64,000 nucleotides of DNA from an uncultured Duncaniella sp. GTDB taxonomy: Bacteria; Bacteroidota; Bacteroidia; Bacteroidales; Muribaculaceae. Below the pieces are notes generated by a model. The model saw only the letters and a program-made list of their open reading frames with translations, was not told where the DNA came from and did not search any database. Where the stretch lies: NCBI GenBank assembly GCA_958352885.1, contig CATWQI010000004.1, positions 1 through 64,000 of the forward strand, in the 5' to 3' direction. The translations under genes and the position numbers were made by a program. Of the stretch, positions 17,345 to 25,722 are shown one piece after another; position 1 is the first letter of the stretch, and every line of letters starts with the position of its first letter.

Positions 17345-18571
17345 ATGAAAAAGACTTGCGTCCTAACTCTCGGACTTTTTGCAGCTCTGTCAATGTCGGC
17401 ACAGCTCAATGTCGTAAAAGATGCCGAGAAGGCTTTCAAGGGTGCTGACAATTATGCAGCATATCAGAAGGCTCTCGAGGCTATTACTCCCGCATTCTCC
17501 AATCCCGAGACTGACAAGCAGGCTCAGACTTACTGGATTCCCGGTAAGGCAGGCTTCAAAGTCTATGATGACATGTATGCCAAGAAAGCTATCGGTCAGG
17601 ATGTCAATCTCGTTGACATGGGCTCAGCCCTCCTTGATGGCTATGAATATGGCATGAAGGCCCTCGATGTTGACAGCGTAGCTGATGCTAAGGGCAAAAT
17701 CAAGACTAAGTTCTCTAAGGACATTGTCAGCCAGATTGTAGGTCACTTCCAGGACTTCATGACTTCAGGTTCTTCATTCTGGGACAGCCATGACTATGCC
17801 AAGGCTTACAAGGCTTGGACTATCTATCTGTCAATCCCACAGAATCCCCGTTTCGGCAAGTCAGCTCCTGATGCACTTCCCGATTCAACAGTAGCTCAGT
17901 TTGACTATTATCGCGCACTCTCTGCATGGCAGGCAGAAATGCTTCCTGAGGCAGCCAGTGCATTCGACCAGCTCGTGAAGATTGGGTACAATGACCCCCA
18001 GGCTTATGACTATGCTTACAGTGTGGCTTATCAGCTTAAGGACGAGGACCGCAAACTTGCATATTCTCAGGCCGGTCTCGACAAGTTCGGCACTTCCAAT
18101 CCCGTATTCCTCCAGCGTATAGTGAACAGCTATATTGATGCCAAGAACTATGCTCCCGCCCAGAAGATGCTTGAAGAAGCTATCGCAGCCGACCCGAACA
18201 ATGGCGCTTATTATCTTTCACTCGGTGTCCTATATGAGAACCAGGGTGACAATGAGAAGGCTGCCGAGGCTTATAAGAAGGCTGTCGAGCTCGATCCCAA
18301 CAACTCGTTTGCAAATTATTACTATGGCCGTATGCTTGTGATGCAGTATGACAAGCTTGACCAGGAGACCGGCAATATGTCTCAGAGCGAGTACAACAAG
18401 TACAACTATGAGAATATGCGTCCTCTTCTTCTCGAGTCTATCAAATACTTCGAGAAGGCGTATGAACTCGACAATGAGAATACCGATCCTCTTCGTTACC
18501 TCAAGAACATATATTATAACCTCAATGACGGTGAGAACCTCAAGCGCGTTGAGGAGCTCTTGAAGTATTAA
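17345..18571 (+). CDS. Exported tetratricopeptide-repeat protein
   Basis: The 408-residue product has a signal peptide (CVLTLGLFAALSMSAQ) and a mostly alpha-helical mature part. Two clear TPR units lie near residues 275-345: YAPAQKMLEEAIAADPNNG, then DNEKAAEAYKKAVELDPNNS, followed by a related KYFEKAYELDNENTDPL near 375. An earlier half-repeat (DYAKAYKAWTIYLSIPQNP) lies around 150. It therefore acts as a periplasmic or cell-surface protein-interaction scaffold of unknown partner. It stands alone between gyrA (88 nt upstream) and a strong terminator. Codon use is biased like a highly expressed gene. No specific orthologue name is claimed. Confidence 0.85.
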   Translation: MKKTCVLTLGLFAALSMSAQLNVVKDAEKAFKGADNYAAYQKALEAITPAFSNPETDKQAQTYWIPGKAGFKVYDDMYAKKAIGQDVNLVDMGSALLDGYEYGMKALDVDSVADAKGKIKTKFSKDIVSQIVGHFQDFMTSGSSFWDSHDYAKAYKAWTIYLSIPQNPRFGKSAPDALPDSTVAQFDYYRALSAWQAEMLPEAASAFDQLVKIGYNDPQAYDYAYSVAYQLKDEDRKLAYSQAGLDKFGTSNPVFLQRIVNSYIDAKNYAPAQKMLEEAIAADPNNGAYYLSLGVLYENQGDNEKAAEAYKKAVELDPNNSFANYYYGRMLVMQYDKLDQETGNMSQSEYNKYNYENMRPLLLESIKYFEKAYELDNENTDPLRYLKNIYYNLNDGENLKRVEELLKY

Positions 18572-18586
18572 TAGCGATAACCTTAC

Positions 18587-18644
18587 TTTGAGTTGCGTGT
18601 CCGCCGGTATTTTGCCGTCCCGGATTCGCAACTCAAAATTTTTT
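18587..18644 (+). terminator. Terminator of the TPR gene
   Basis: TTTGAGTTGCG (18587-18597) pairs with CGCAACTCAAA (18627-18637), and a T-rich run (ATTTTTTAT) follows directly. It begins 16 nt after the TPR gene stop. Confidence 0.88.
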
Positions 18645-18690
18645 ATACCACCCTAAATTATCTATCCTTCCGATCATTAACGATACCATT

Positions 18691-19233
18691 ATGTCAACTC
18701 TTGACCAATTCGATAAGGCATTAGCCGTATGCCGTGACATATTTGAGAAGAAACTCAAAGATTATGGCGCATCATGGCGCATCATGCGTCCGCGCTCGAT
18801 TACCGACCAGCTTTACATAAAAGCGAAGCGTATACGTACGCTTGAGGAGGGTGAGGCGTTAGTCAACGAGGGGATTTTCGGTGAATTCATGGCTATAGTC
18901 AACTACGGCATTGTCGGATTGATTCAGCTTGAACATGGATATGCCGATGAGGTTGATATGACACCTGAGGAGGCGATGGCTCTATATGACGGGAATGTCA
19001 GGGTGACACGCGAGCTTCTCGCTGCAAAGACCCATGACTACGGAGATGCCTGGAGGGGGATGCGTGTGAACTCGTATACTGATTTTATCCTGACTAAACT
19101 TCAGCGGGTAAAGGAGATTGAGTCAAACCAGGGGAGAACGCTTGTGTCAGAAGGTATTGACGCAAATTACATGGATATAATTAATTATGCCATTTTCGCA
19201 ATAATTAAACTGACTGATGGCGAATGTGCTTAA
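18691..19233 (+). CDS. DUF1599 domain protein, internally duplicated
   Basis: The product has 180 residues built from two related halves. Both carry the pattern KxxDYGxxWRxMR (FEKKLKDYGASWRIMR near 20-33; AAKTHDYGDAWRGMR near 111-125) and both end in a NYxI(V/F)xxI helix after EGIFGEFMAIV or EGIDANYMDII. This is the DUF1599 family, a Bacteroidota protein family of unknown function. The fold resembles all-alpha MazG-like nucleotide pyrophosphohydrolases, which is an inference from pattern only. It overlaps the following DoxX-like gene by 17 bp, so the two are translationally coupled. Confidence 0.83.
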   Translation: MSTLDQFDKALAVCRDIFEKKLKDYGASWRIMRPRSITDQLYIKAKRIRTLEEGEALVNEGIFGEFMAIVNYGIVGLIQLEHGYADEVDMTPEEAMALYDGNVRVTRELLAAKTHDYGDAWRGMRVNSYTDFILTKLQRVKEIESNQGRTLVSEGIDANYMDIINYAIFAIIKLTDGECA

Positions 19234-20503
19234 AAACTTCATTCCGAAGTTGTACCATCCGGCTGTCGTGTGGTTCCTGCGGATAATCGTGGGCGCTACG
19301 TTTGTTGTGTCCGGATTTTCCAAAGGTGTCGACCCATGGGGTAGTGTCATAAAGATTAACGAGTACCTTACTGTGTGGGGATGGGATATCCCGTCTGCGC
19401 TTGTGACATTCGGGGCATTCGTCCTCATAGGGCTGGAATTTGTATTCGGTGTGTTGCTGTTGATGGGATGCTATCGCAGGGTATCTGTGTGGATACTTTT
19501 GTTGCAGATGTGTTTCATGCTTCCGCTCACTTTGTACATTGCGGTGGCAAATCCTGTGGCTGACTGTGGTTGCTTCGGGGACTTTCTTGTTATTTCCAAT
19601 ACGGCTACATTTGTCAAAAACATATTCCTGACCATATTCCTTGTCTATCTTGCAATATTCAATAAACGTGTCGCCGGACTCTATATCCCTTACGTGCAGT
19701 GGATAGTTGGTGGACTTCTGACATTGTATATTATGGTGGTGTCGTTTGTCAGTTACAACGTCCAGTCGCTTATGGATTTCAGGCGTTTTGCTCCCGGAAC
19801 CGCCTTGTTGTCGTCGGACGAGGATGATGAGGATGCGGATGAACCGGTATTTGAATATGTGTATGAGCGCGACGGTGAGAAGCGGGTGTTCACGATAGAT
19901 GAGCTACCTGACTCCACATGGACTTTTGTGGCCCGTAATCTTGTCGGAGGCTCGTTGGAAGTTTCGGACGGATTCACTATAATCGAAGATGGGGAGGATA
20001 TAGCGCCGGATGTTATATCGGAGGATGGCGAACAGTTTATAGTGACCATACCGGACATCAAGAAGGTAGACCTTTCGTGTACATATCTAATTAATGAGCT
20101 TAATGATTTCATTACTGCCCGTGATGGCTCTCTGGTGGCATTGGTCAATAGTGACGAGCATGGCATAGAGTGGTGGCGGGACATATCGATGGCCTCATAT
20201 CCTATTTATAATGCGGAGCCTAATCTCATCAAGGAGCTTGCAAGAGGGCATGCGGCACTTGTATACCTTAAGGACGGTGTGGTTCAATGGAAGCGCACCC
20301 TTTCGTCAATCAGCTATACATTTGTAACTGAGACTCCTTCATCACGGCTTATGGCGGAACTTGACCCGGAGCCGGCGCTGGCTTTGGAAACATTTACCGG
20401 AGTGATAGGGATAGCGTTGCTCGTGATATTGTTTTTAGACCGCAGCGGCAAACTGGTCGCATGGCTTATCAGGCGTAGAAGACGCAAGCGCGGACAGGCA
20501 TAG
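19217..20503 (+). CDS. BT_3928-type DoxX/MauE-like inner-membrane protein
   Basis: The product has 428 residues. The N-terminal half (about 15-190) has about five transmembrane helices of DoxX/MauE type, with the family-typical VVSGFSKGVDPWG and a conserved NPVADCGCFGD loop (paired cysteines) on one face. The middle contains an acidic linker (SSDEDDEDADE) and a soluble domain of about 180 residues, likely periplasmic, then a last transmembrane helix near 395-412 and a basic tail (RRRRRKRG). MauE-like proteins support disulphide or redox maturation; that role here is an inference. It overlaps the DUF1599 gene and ends just before a strong terminator. In other Bacteroidales, as I recall, tpiA follows this gene; it does not here. 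Confidence 0.82.
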   Translation: MANVLKNFIPKLYHPAVVWFLRIIVGATFVVSGFSKGVDPWGSVIKINEYLTVWGWDIPSALVTFGAFVLIGLEFVFGVLLLMGCYRRVSVWILLLQMCFMLPLTLYIAVANPVADCGCFGDFLVISNTATFVKNIFLTIFLVYLAIFNKRVAGLYIPYVQWIVGGLLTLYIMVVSFVSYNVQSLMDFRRFAPGTALLSSDEDDEDADEPVFEYVYERDGEKRVFTIDELPDSTWTFVARNLVGGSLEVSDGFTIIEDGEDIAPDVISEDGEQFIVTIPDIKKVDLSCTYLINELNDFITARDGSLVALVNSDEHGIEWWRDISMASYPIYNAEPNLIKELARGHAALVYLKDGVVQWKRTLSSISYTFVTETPSSRLMAELDPEPALALETFTGVIGIALLVILFLDRSGKLVAWLIRRRRRKRGQA

Positions 20504-20533
20504 GCAATTGCCATAGGCTATCAAACCCTTAAG

Positions 20534-20577
20534 AATGTGGATTGTTATATTGATAACTATCCACATTTTTTCTTTTG
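20534..20577 (+). terminator. Terminator after the DoxX-like gene
   Basis: AATGTGGAT (20534-20542) pairs with ATCCACATT (20559-20567), and an inner GTTAT/ATAAC stem extends it. It is followed by TTTTTTCTTTTG. It ends only about 8 nt before the DUF488 start codon, so that gene must be read through or begin at once. Confidence 0.9.
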
Positions 20578-20584
20578 TGTCAGT

Positions 20585-20938
20585 ATGACTGAATATAGAT
20601 TAAAGCGAGCTTACGACCCTTCAAATCCTGATGATGGATTCCGTGTATATATCGACCGCCTTTGGCCCAGGGGGCTGTCGCATGCCACGTTTCATTACGA
20701 TTGGTGGGATAAGGCTATTTCCCCTTCTGCCGGGTTGCGTGAGTGGTTTCACGCTGATGCCGCTGACAGGTGGGATGAATTTCAGGTCAGATATACAGAG
20801 GAGTTGCTCGCTAACCCGGCATTTGTCGAGATGAAGAAACAACTTAACGGGAAGCCGGTAGTGACATTGCTCTATTCGTCACATGACAGCATGCATAATA
20901 ATGCGGTGGTTGTCCGGAATCTACTTGAACGGAACTGA
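20585..20938 (+). CDS. DUF488 family protein
   Basis: The product has 117 residues. The pattern is typical of the short DUF488 type: RLKRAYDP, the signature VYIDRLWPRGLSH, DYWxKxISPSxxLREWF (here YDWWDKAISPSAGLREWFH), RWDEFQVRYTEEL, and the C-terminal VVTLLYSSHDSMHNNAVVVRNLL. The function of DUF488 proteins is not established to my knowledge. Start choice: the frame is open to 20537, but that would start inside the terminator hairpin, and 20585 gives the usual MTEYRLKRAYDP beginning. nhaA follows after 29 nt on the same strand. Confidence 0.9.
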   Translation: MTEYRLKRAYDPSNPDDGFRVYIDRLWPRGLSHATFHYDWWDKAISPSAGLREWFHADAADRWDEFQVRYTEELLANPAFVEMKKQLNGKPVVTLLYSSHDSMHNNAVVVRNLLERN

Positions 20939-20967
20939 TTGATAAATCGAATAAAATCATATGTGAT

Positions 20968-22377
20968 ATGTCTAACGTTTCAACTCCATCCCATAAAATA
21001 TTTTTCTCGGCACGGCAGGCATTAAAACGCCATGCCACAGGTGGTAATATTCTTATATTAGCCACGGTTTTGGCGCTGATTGTCGCTAATGTCCCAGGGC
21101 TTAATACGCTTTATCATGATTTTTGGGCGCAGGAAATGCGCTTGCAGGTAGGTGGTTTCAATTTGTTCTCACATTCGGGGCATCCGATGACTGTGCTTCA
21201 GTTCATCAATGATGCTCTGATGGCGATATTTTTCTTTACTATCGGACTTGAAATCAAGCGTGAAGTGCTGGTAGGGGAGCTGTCGTCATTCAGGCAGGCG
21301 TTGCTTCCGATTATGGGAGCGATAGGCGGTATGGTGTTTCCGGTGGGACTCTACTTATGGCTTGCGTCCGGAACCGACTATGTTGACGGTGCTGCGATTC
21401 CGATGGCAACAGATATTGCGTTTTCGCTTGGAGTGCTGGCGTTGTTGGGAAGCCGTGTGCCTCTGTCGCTGAAGATATTTCTTACTACCCTTGCTGTGGT
21501 TGATGATATAGGAGGCATCATAGTAATAGCGGCTTTCTACTCCACACATATAGAGCTTGCATTCATAGGGTATGCGGTCATCGGACTCATTGTGCTTGTA
21601 GCGGGAGGCTTGATGAAAATCCAGACAAAGATGTTTTACTTCATTATTGGCGGAGTGGTGTGGTTCCTGTTTCTTAATTCCGGAATCCATCCGACCATAG
21701 CTGGAGTGCTTGTTGCTTTCTGTGTGCCGTCAGTCCCGGTCTATGCTCCCGAGCGATATATCAAGATAATCCGTAAGACCATTCATAAATTCAGCGAAGA
21801 GGATGAGGATGCAATGGCGCAGCGGACCATACTCAGCCATGAGCAGATGGACTGGCTCAAGCGCATAGAGAGCGCTTCGGATAAGGTGATATCTCCACTT
21901 CAGGATATGGAGGATTCGCTGCATCCCGTCACGAGTTACCTTATCATTCCTCTGTTCGCTTTTGCCAATGCCGGCATATACCTTCTTGACTTCGACCCTG
22001 TGTCAGTAGTGGAAGGTATAAGCCTTGCCATTATAATAGGTCTTGTTGTAGGTAAATTTGTCGGGATTATGCTGTTTTCATGGATTACAGTCAAGTTCAA
22101 ACTCGCACCTATGCCGGAACATTCCGACTGGAAGATGATGGCGGCTGTGTCCATGCTTGGAGGTATCGGGTTTACGGTCTCGCTTTTTATTGCGAATCTT
22201 TCGTTCGGGGATATGGGAGCCCCCGGCGTGGAGCTCCTTAACAATGCCAAGGTCGGTATAGTGGTCGGCTCGTTTCTTTCAGGGCTACTGGGTTATCTGA
22301 TGTTGCATCACTATCTACCGTCTGAGAATCCCGATGATACTGACGACGATGATGATATAGTGAATCGGACACACTGA
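20968..22377 (+). CDS. nhaA: Na+/H+ antiporter NhaA
   Basis: NhaA exports Na+ in exchange for protons across the inner membrane and contributes to pH and sodium homeostasis. The 469-residue protein has about 11-12 hydrophobic segments. Diagnostic motifs include FFFTIGLEIKREVLVGEL, then GAAIPMATDIAFSLGVLALLG (the discontinuous helix with the ion-binding aspartate), and LAVVDDIGGIIVIAAFY (the adjacent DD pair that binds Na+). LNSGIHPTIAGVLVAF and GIGFTVSLFIANLSF lie towards the C-terminus. A cytoplasmic insertion of about 60 residues (about 260-320, acidic) matches the longer NhaA type found in Bacteroidales. It ends in an acidic tail (DDTDDDDD). Confidence 0.96.
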   Translation: MSNVSTPSHKIFFSARQALKRHATGGNILILATVLALIVANVPGLNTLYHDFWAQEMRLQVGGFNLFSHSGHPMTVLQFINDALMAIFFFTIGLEIKREVLVGELSSFRQALLPIMGAIGGMVFPVGLYLWLASGTDYVDGAAIPMATDIAFSLGVLALLGSRVPLSLKIFLTTLAVVDDIGGIIVIAAFYSTHIELAFIGYAVIGLIVLVAGGLMKIQTKMFYFIIGGVVWFLFLNSGIHPTIAGVLVAFCVPSVPVYAPERYIKIIRKTIHKFSEEDEDAMAQRTILSHEQMDWLKRIESASDKVISPLQDMEDSLHPVTSYLIIPLFAFANAGIYLLDFDPVSVVEGISLAIIIGLVVGKFVGIMLFSWITVKFKLAPMPEHSDWKMMAAVSMLGGIGFTVSLFIANLSFGDMGAPGVELLNNAKVGIVVGSFLSGLLGYLMLHHYLPSENPDDTDDDDDIVNRTH

Positions 22378-22440
22378 CGGCATAGGGGGGAGATGGAATT
22401 ATTTTATAGAATTTTTGACAAAAATAAGCAATAAAATATA

Positions 22441-22471
22441 TTGGCATTAAAGAAATATTTCATTAATTTTG
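22441..22471 (+). promoter_or_regulatory. Promoter of pgk
   Basis: TTG (22441-22443), a 20-bp spacer and TAATTTTG (22464-22471) form a full Bacteroidota consensus promoter. Transcription should begin near 22475, leaving a leader of about 120 nt before the pgk ATG at 22596. Confidence 0.88.
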
Positions 22472-22595
22472 CATCCGTATATCTGAATACAAGCAATCCT
22501 TGACATCGATTGTCAATCAAAAGTAATGAAGGGGTTGCTTTAAGGGAAACCCGGATATATCCAAATAAAAAATTACTTATTAAATAATATCATCA
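22472..22595 (+). other. Structured 5' leader of pgk
   Basis: The leader can fold into an outer stem AAGCAATCC (22491-22499) with GGGTTGCTT (22532-22540). That stem encloses a hairpin TTGACA-TCGAT-TGTCAA (22500-22516), and a small GGG-AAA-CCC hairpin (22543-22551) follows. No known riboswitch class is recognised. The leader is longer and more structured than the roughly 30-45 nt leaders of neighbouring genes. Confidence 0.5.
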
Positions 22596-23852
22596 ATGAC
22601 TATCGATCAGTACAATTTCAACGGCAAAAAGGCCATTGTCCGCGTGGATTTTAATGTTCCCCTGGACGAGAACGGTAAAATTACAGATGATACCCGTATC
22701 CGCGGTGCGCTTCCCACTCTCAAGAAGATTCTTGCTGACGGTGGTAGCCTCATCATCATGAGCCACATGGGTAAGCCCAAAGGCAAAGTAAATCCCAAAC
22801 TCTCTCTGAGCCAGATTAAGGACACCGTTGGCAAATATCTCAATACTGAGGTGGAATTTGCTGAAGATTGTGCCAAAGCTGCCGAGCAGGCTAAGAACCT
22901 CAAGCCCGGTGGTGTGCTTCTTCTCGAGAATCTTCGCTTCCATCCTGAAGAGGAGGGCAAGCCCGTTGGTATCGACAAAGCTGACCCCGCTTATGATGCT
23001 GCCAAGAAGGAGATGAAGGAGAGCCAGAAGGAGTTTGCGAAGACTCTTGCAAGCTATGCTGATGCTTATGTAAACGATGCATTCGGTACTGCTCACCGCC
23101 GTCATGCTTCAACAGCTGTGATTGCCGACTATTTCGACGCTGATAACAAGATGCTTGGTTACCTCATGGAGAAGGAAGTCCAGGCTGTTGACAATATTCT
23201 TTCGGACATCAAGCGTCCCTTTACCGCTATTATGGGTGGTTCTAAGGTTTCGACTAAGATTGGTATTATCGAGAATCTTATGGACAAGGTGGACAACCTT
23301 ATCCTCTGCGGTGGTATGACTTACACTTTTGCTAAGGCCAAGGGTGGTAATGTAGGTCTTTCTATCTGCGAGAACGACAAACTTGACCTCGCCCTCGACA
23401 TAATCAAGAAAGCTCAGGAGAAGGGTGTTAATCTCGTACTCGGCACAGACTGCGTGGCTGCTGATGCATTCAGCAACGATGCTAATACAATGGTTGTGTC
23501 TTGCATGGATATTCCTGAAGGCTGGGAAGGCCTTGATGCTGGTCCGGAGACCCGCAAGGCTTTCGCCAATGCTATCAAGGATGCCAAGACAATCCTTTGG
23601 AACGGTCCTGCCGGTGTGTTCGAATTTGATAACTTCACAGCCGGTTCACGTGCTATTGCCGACGCTATCGTTGAGGCTACTGAAAAGGGTGCATTCTCAC
23701 TCGTAGGCGGCGGTGATTCCGTTGCCTGCATCAACAAGTTTGGTCTTGCCGACAAGGTCAGCTATGTATCAACCGGTGGCGGTGCGCTTCTCGAGGCTAT
23801 CGAGGGTAAGGAGCTTCCCGGTATTGCTGCTATCCGCGGCTCAAAGAAGTAA
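22596..23852 (+). CDS. pgk: Phosphoglycerate kinase
   Basis: Pgk transfers phosphate from 1,3-bisphosphoglycerate to ADP in glycolysis. The 418 residues have normal family length. The N-domain carries the signature KAIVRVDFNVPLDENG (about 11-26), the substrate-binding LIIMSHMGKPKGK and LLLENLRFHPEEEG, and FGTAHRRHASTAV. The C-domain carries the nucleotide-binding AIMGGSKVSTKIG and ILWNGPAGVFEF, and the glycine-rich SLVGGGDSVACI and STGGGALLEAIEGKELPG. Codon choice is strongly biased, as expected for an abundant enzyme. It is a single-gene unit with its own consensus promoter, a structured leader and a strong terminator. Confidence 0.98.
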   Translation: MTIDQYNFNGKKAIVRVDFNVPLDENGKITDDTRIRGALPTLKKILADGGSLIIMSHMGKPKGKVNPKLSLSQIKDTVGKYLNTEVEFAEDCAKAAEQAKNLKPGGVLLLENLRFHPEEEGKPVGIDKADPAYDAAKKEMKESQKEFAKTLASYADAYVNDAFGTAHRRHASTAVIADYFDADNKMLGYLMEKEVQAVDNILSDIKRPFTAIMGGSKVSTKIGIIENLMDKVDNLILCGGMTYTFAKAKGGNVGLSICENDKLDLALDIIKKAQEKGVNLVLGTDCVAADAFSNDANTMVVSCMDIPEGWEGLDAGPETRKAFANAIKDAKTILWNGPAGVFEFDNFTAGSRAIADAIVEATEKGAFSLVGGGDSVACINKFGLADKVSYVSTGGGALLEAIEGKELPGIAAIRGSKK

Positions 23853-23886
23853 TTTTAGAGAGTTTGCAAATAAAATAGCATAAATG

Positions 23887-23923
23887 ATTCCCGATGGAAA
23901 AAGAATCCATCGGGAATTTTTTT
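23887..23923 (+). terminator. Terminator of pgk
   Basis: ATTCCCGATGGA (23887-23898) pairs perfectly with TCCATCGGGAAT (23906-23917) and runs into seven Ts. It lies 34 nt after the pgk stop. Confidence 0.95.
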
Positions 23924-23931
23924 GTAATTGT

Positions 23932-24008
23932 GTCTGCGGCATTTTGGTCTGCGGCATTTTATATCTTTGGCACGGGATTTATCAGCCAGTATTGGGCATT
24001 CCATGCCC
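23932..24008 (+). promoter_or_regulatory. Integrase upstream region: tandem repeat, -7 box and dyad
   Basis: Three elements lie in 77 bp. A 14-nt unit, GTCTGCGGCATTTT, occurs twice in tandem (23932-23945 and 23947-23960). Directly after is the -7 box TATCTTTG (23962-23969). Then comes a dyad GGGCAT-TCC-ATGCCC (23994-24008) inside the presumed leader. Together they look like a controlled promoter for the recombinase gene at 24051, but no regulator is known. Confidence 0.5.
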
Positions 24009-24050
24009 GGATGTTCGTACATTGGGTTTGAATAATTTATCTAAATAAGT

Positions 24051-25289
24051 ATGACATCTGTAAAAGTAAAGTTTCAAATCTCTGCCGGCAGTCAGGCAGA
24101 AGGGACTATAATCTATCATGTAGTCTGTGGCGCAACCAATGCTAAAATCCCTACCGGTTACCGGCTTTATGCCTGTGAGTGGGATTCAAGGAGGTGTGCA
24201 ATATTGTCATCTGAGAATGGCGAGCGTTGTGTCTATCTGCGTACTCTCCGCGAACGGGTGCGGCTTGATTCAATCCGTATAGCAGACATAGTGGCGCGGT
24301 TTGAGTCGGTGGGTCTTGAATTCTCTGCTCGAGATGTGGCGGATGAGTATATGGCGGTGGCGTCAGAATGCTGTCTCTTACGATTTATGGACTCCATAAT
24401 ATGCCGTCTTAAGAGTAAGGGGAAGCAACGCACGGCGGAGACATACCGTGCCGCTTGTCAGAGTTTCCGTAAATTTATGTGCTGTTCCGACTTACTTCGG
24501 CATAATGCCAGTAGTTCGGGTGATGACATTATGCTTGACGCCCTTACCTCCGAAATCGTAGAAGCTTACGAAGCATATCTGCGTGACCGAGGCGTTGTGC
24601 CAAATACCGTGTCTTTTTACATGCGGATTCTTCGTGCGGCGTATAACAGAGCGGTAGAGGCAGGTATGGTGAAGCAGTCCTACCCGTTCCGCCATGTATA
24701 TACCGGAGTTGACAAGACTGTAAAACGGGCTTTGCCACTGCCGTTAATCCGAAAAATACGCACACTCGACCTTTCGTCAGATCCAGCTCTTGACTATGCC
24801 CGTGATATGTTTCTTCTGAGTTTTTACCTTCGGGGGATGAGTTTTGTTGATATGGCTTTTCTGCGTAAAAGCGATTTGAAATCAGGATGTGTCACATATC
24901 GACGCCGTAAGACCGGGCAATTGCTGTCAGTTCGTTGGACGCATGAAATGTGTTCTATTGTTGGCAAATATCAGCCAAACGGGACTGCCTATTTGCTGCC
25001 AATCCTGACCAAATCTAATGTGAATGAGCATAACGCCTATCGAAATAGAGCGTATGCCATAAACTACGGTCTGAAAAAGATAGCCGGTATGGTAGGAGCC
25101 GACATTCCGCTTACTCTTTATTGTGCGCGCCATAGCTGGGCGTCGGCGGCACGGACCAAGGGTATACCTGTCAGCGTCATCAGCGAGGGGATGGGGCATG
25201 ATTCTGAGTCCACTACTCAAATATATCTTGCATCCATTGATACGTCAGTAGTAGATAGAGCCAATGCGCTCATACTTCGCTCTATATAA
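24051..25289 (+). CDS. Orphan tyrosine recombinase (phage-integrase family)
   Basis: The product is a 412-residue site-specific recombinase. Residues 1-100 resemble the Arm-binding domain of Bacteroidales integrases, about 105-215 is the SAM-like core-binding domain, and about 225-412 is the catalytic domain. Catalytic residues: R261 (FYLRGMSFVDMAFL), K287 (RRRKTGQ), R360 within LYCARHSW (Y357 replaces the usual first His of HxxR, as is common in Bacteroidota integrases), H383 (MGHDSESTT) and nucleophile Y392 (IYLAS). The gene looks intact. No other mobile genes, tRNA target or long flanking repeat is nearby, so it is either a relic of an element or a host-type invertase. No invertible segment is evident in the window. 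Confidence 0.92.
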   Translation: MTSVKVKFQISAGSQAEGTIIYHVVCGATNAKIPTGYRLYACEWDSRRCAILSSENGERCVYLRTLRERVRLDSIRIADIVARFESVGLEFSARDVADEYMAVASECCLLRFMDSIICRLKSKGKQRTAETYRAACQSFRKFMCCSDLLRHNASSSGDDIMLDALTSEIVEAYEAYLRDRGVVPNTVSFYMRILRAAYNRAVEAGMVKQSYPFRHVYTGVDKTVKRALPLPLIRKIRTLDLSSDPALDYARDMFLLSFYLRGMSFVDMAFLRKSDLKSGCVTYRRRKTGQLLSVRWTHEMCSIVGKYQPNGTAYLLPILTKSNVNEHNAYRNRAYAINYGLKKIAGMVGADIPLTLYCARHSWASAARTKGIPVSVISEGMGHDSESTTQIYLASIDTSVVDRANALILRSI

Positions 25290-25385
25290 GTCGGAAACGT
25301 AATATATCGGGGATGTGGCATGAGTGCGCCGGGCGGGAATTAAAAAATATCGTGACGTAATTCAGTCGCATCCTCTGTATGATTT

Positions 25386-25414
25386 TTTGATATGATAAAA
25401 TTTTGCTATCTTTG
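25386..25414 (+). promoter_or_regulatory. Promoter of the TSCPD gene
   Basis: TTTG (25386-25389), a 17-bp spacer and TATCTTTG (25407-25414) lie upstream of the start at 25449, giving a leader of about 30 nt. The spacer is a little short, but the -7 box is a full match. Confidence 0.65.
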
Positions 25415-25448
25415 TGGATGGATTCATCACTAAAATAGCTAAATATTC

Positions 25449-25703
25449 ATGACTTACAAGTACATCACAAGTGGAACATGTTCCCGTGAAATAGAAATTG
25501 ACATACAGGATGGAGTGGTGGCGGATGTCCGTTTTAAAGGCGGATGTCACGGTAATCTTCAGGGTATCGGTGCCTTGGTCAAGGGAATGAGGCCGGCGGA
25601 TGTGATAGCCCGTCTGGAAGGTATCCGTTGTGGAAATAAAGCTACATCCTGCCCTGACCAGCTCTCACGTGCTTTGTCTGAGATTGCAGCTTCACAGGCT
25701 TAA
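25449..25703 (+). CDS. TIGR03905 family TSCPD domain protein
   Basis: The product is an 84-residue protein consisting of a single TSCPD domain, named for the motif seen here as ATSCPDQLSRAL (about 65-76). Four conserved cysteines (SGTCSRE, GGCHGNL, IRCGNK, TSCPD) suggest metal binding. The same domain forms the C-terminus of class II ribonucleotide reductases, where it is linked to substrate or metal handling. The role of the free-standing TIGR03905 form is not known. Start at 25449 gives the family N-terminus YKYITSGTCSREI. The PH-like gene begins 19 nt after its stop, so the two are probably one operon. Confidence 0.93.
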   Translation: MTYKYITSGTCSREIEIDIQDGVVADVRFKGGCHGNLQGIGALVKGMRPADVIARLEGIRCGNKATSCPDQLSRALSEIAASQA

Positions 25704-25722
25704 GAGATTAATTCGGTTTGAG

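Noticed and set aside
23968..23983. TGGCACGGGATTTATC upstream of the integrase as a sigma-54 element
   Set aside because: The -24 block matches, but the -12 position reads TTAT instead of TTGC.
24051..25289. Genomic island around the integrase
   Set aside because: Neighbours on both sides (pgk, TSCPD, purB) are housekeeping genes, and no flanking direct repeat or tRNA target is visible.
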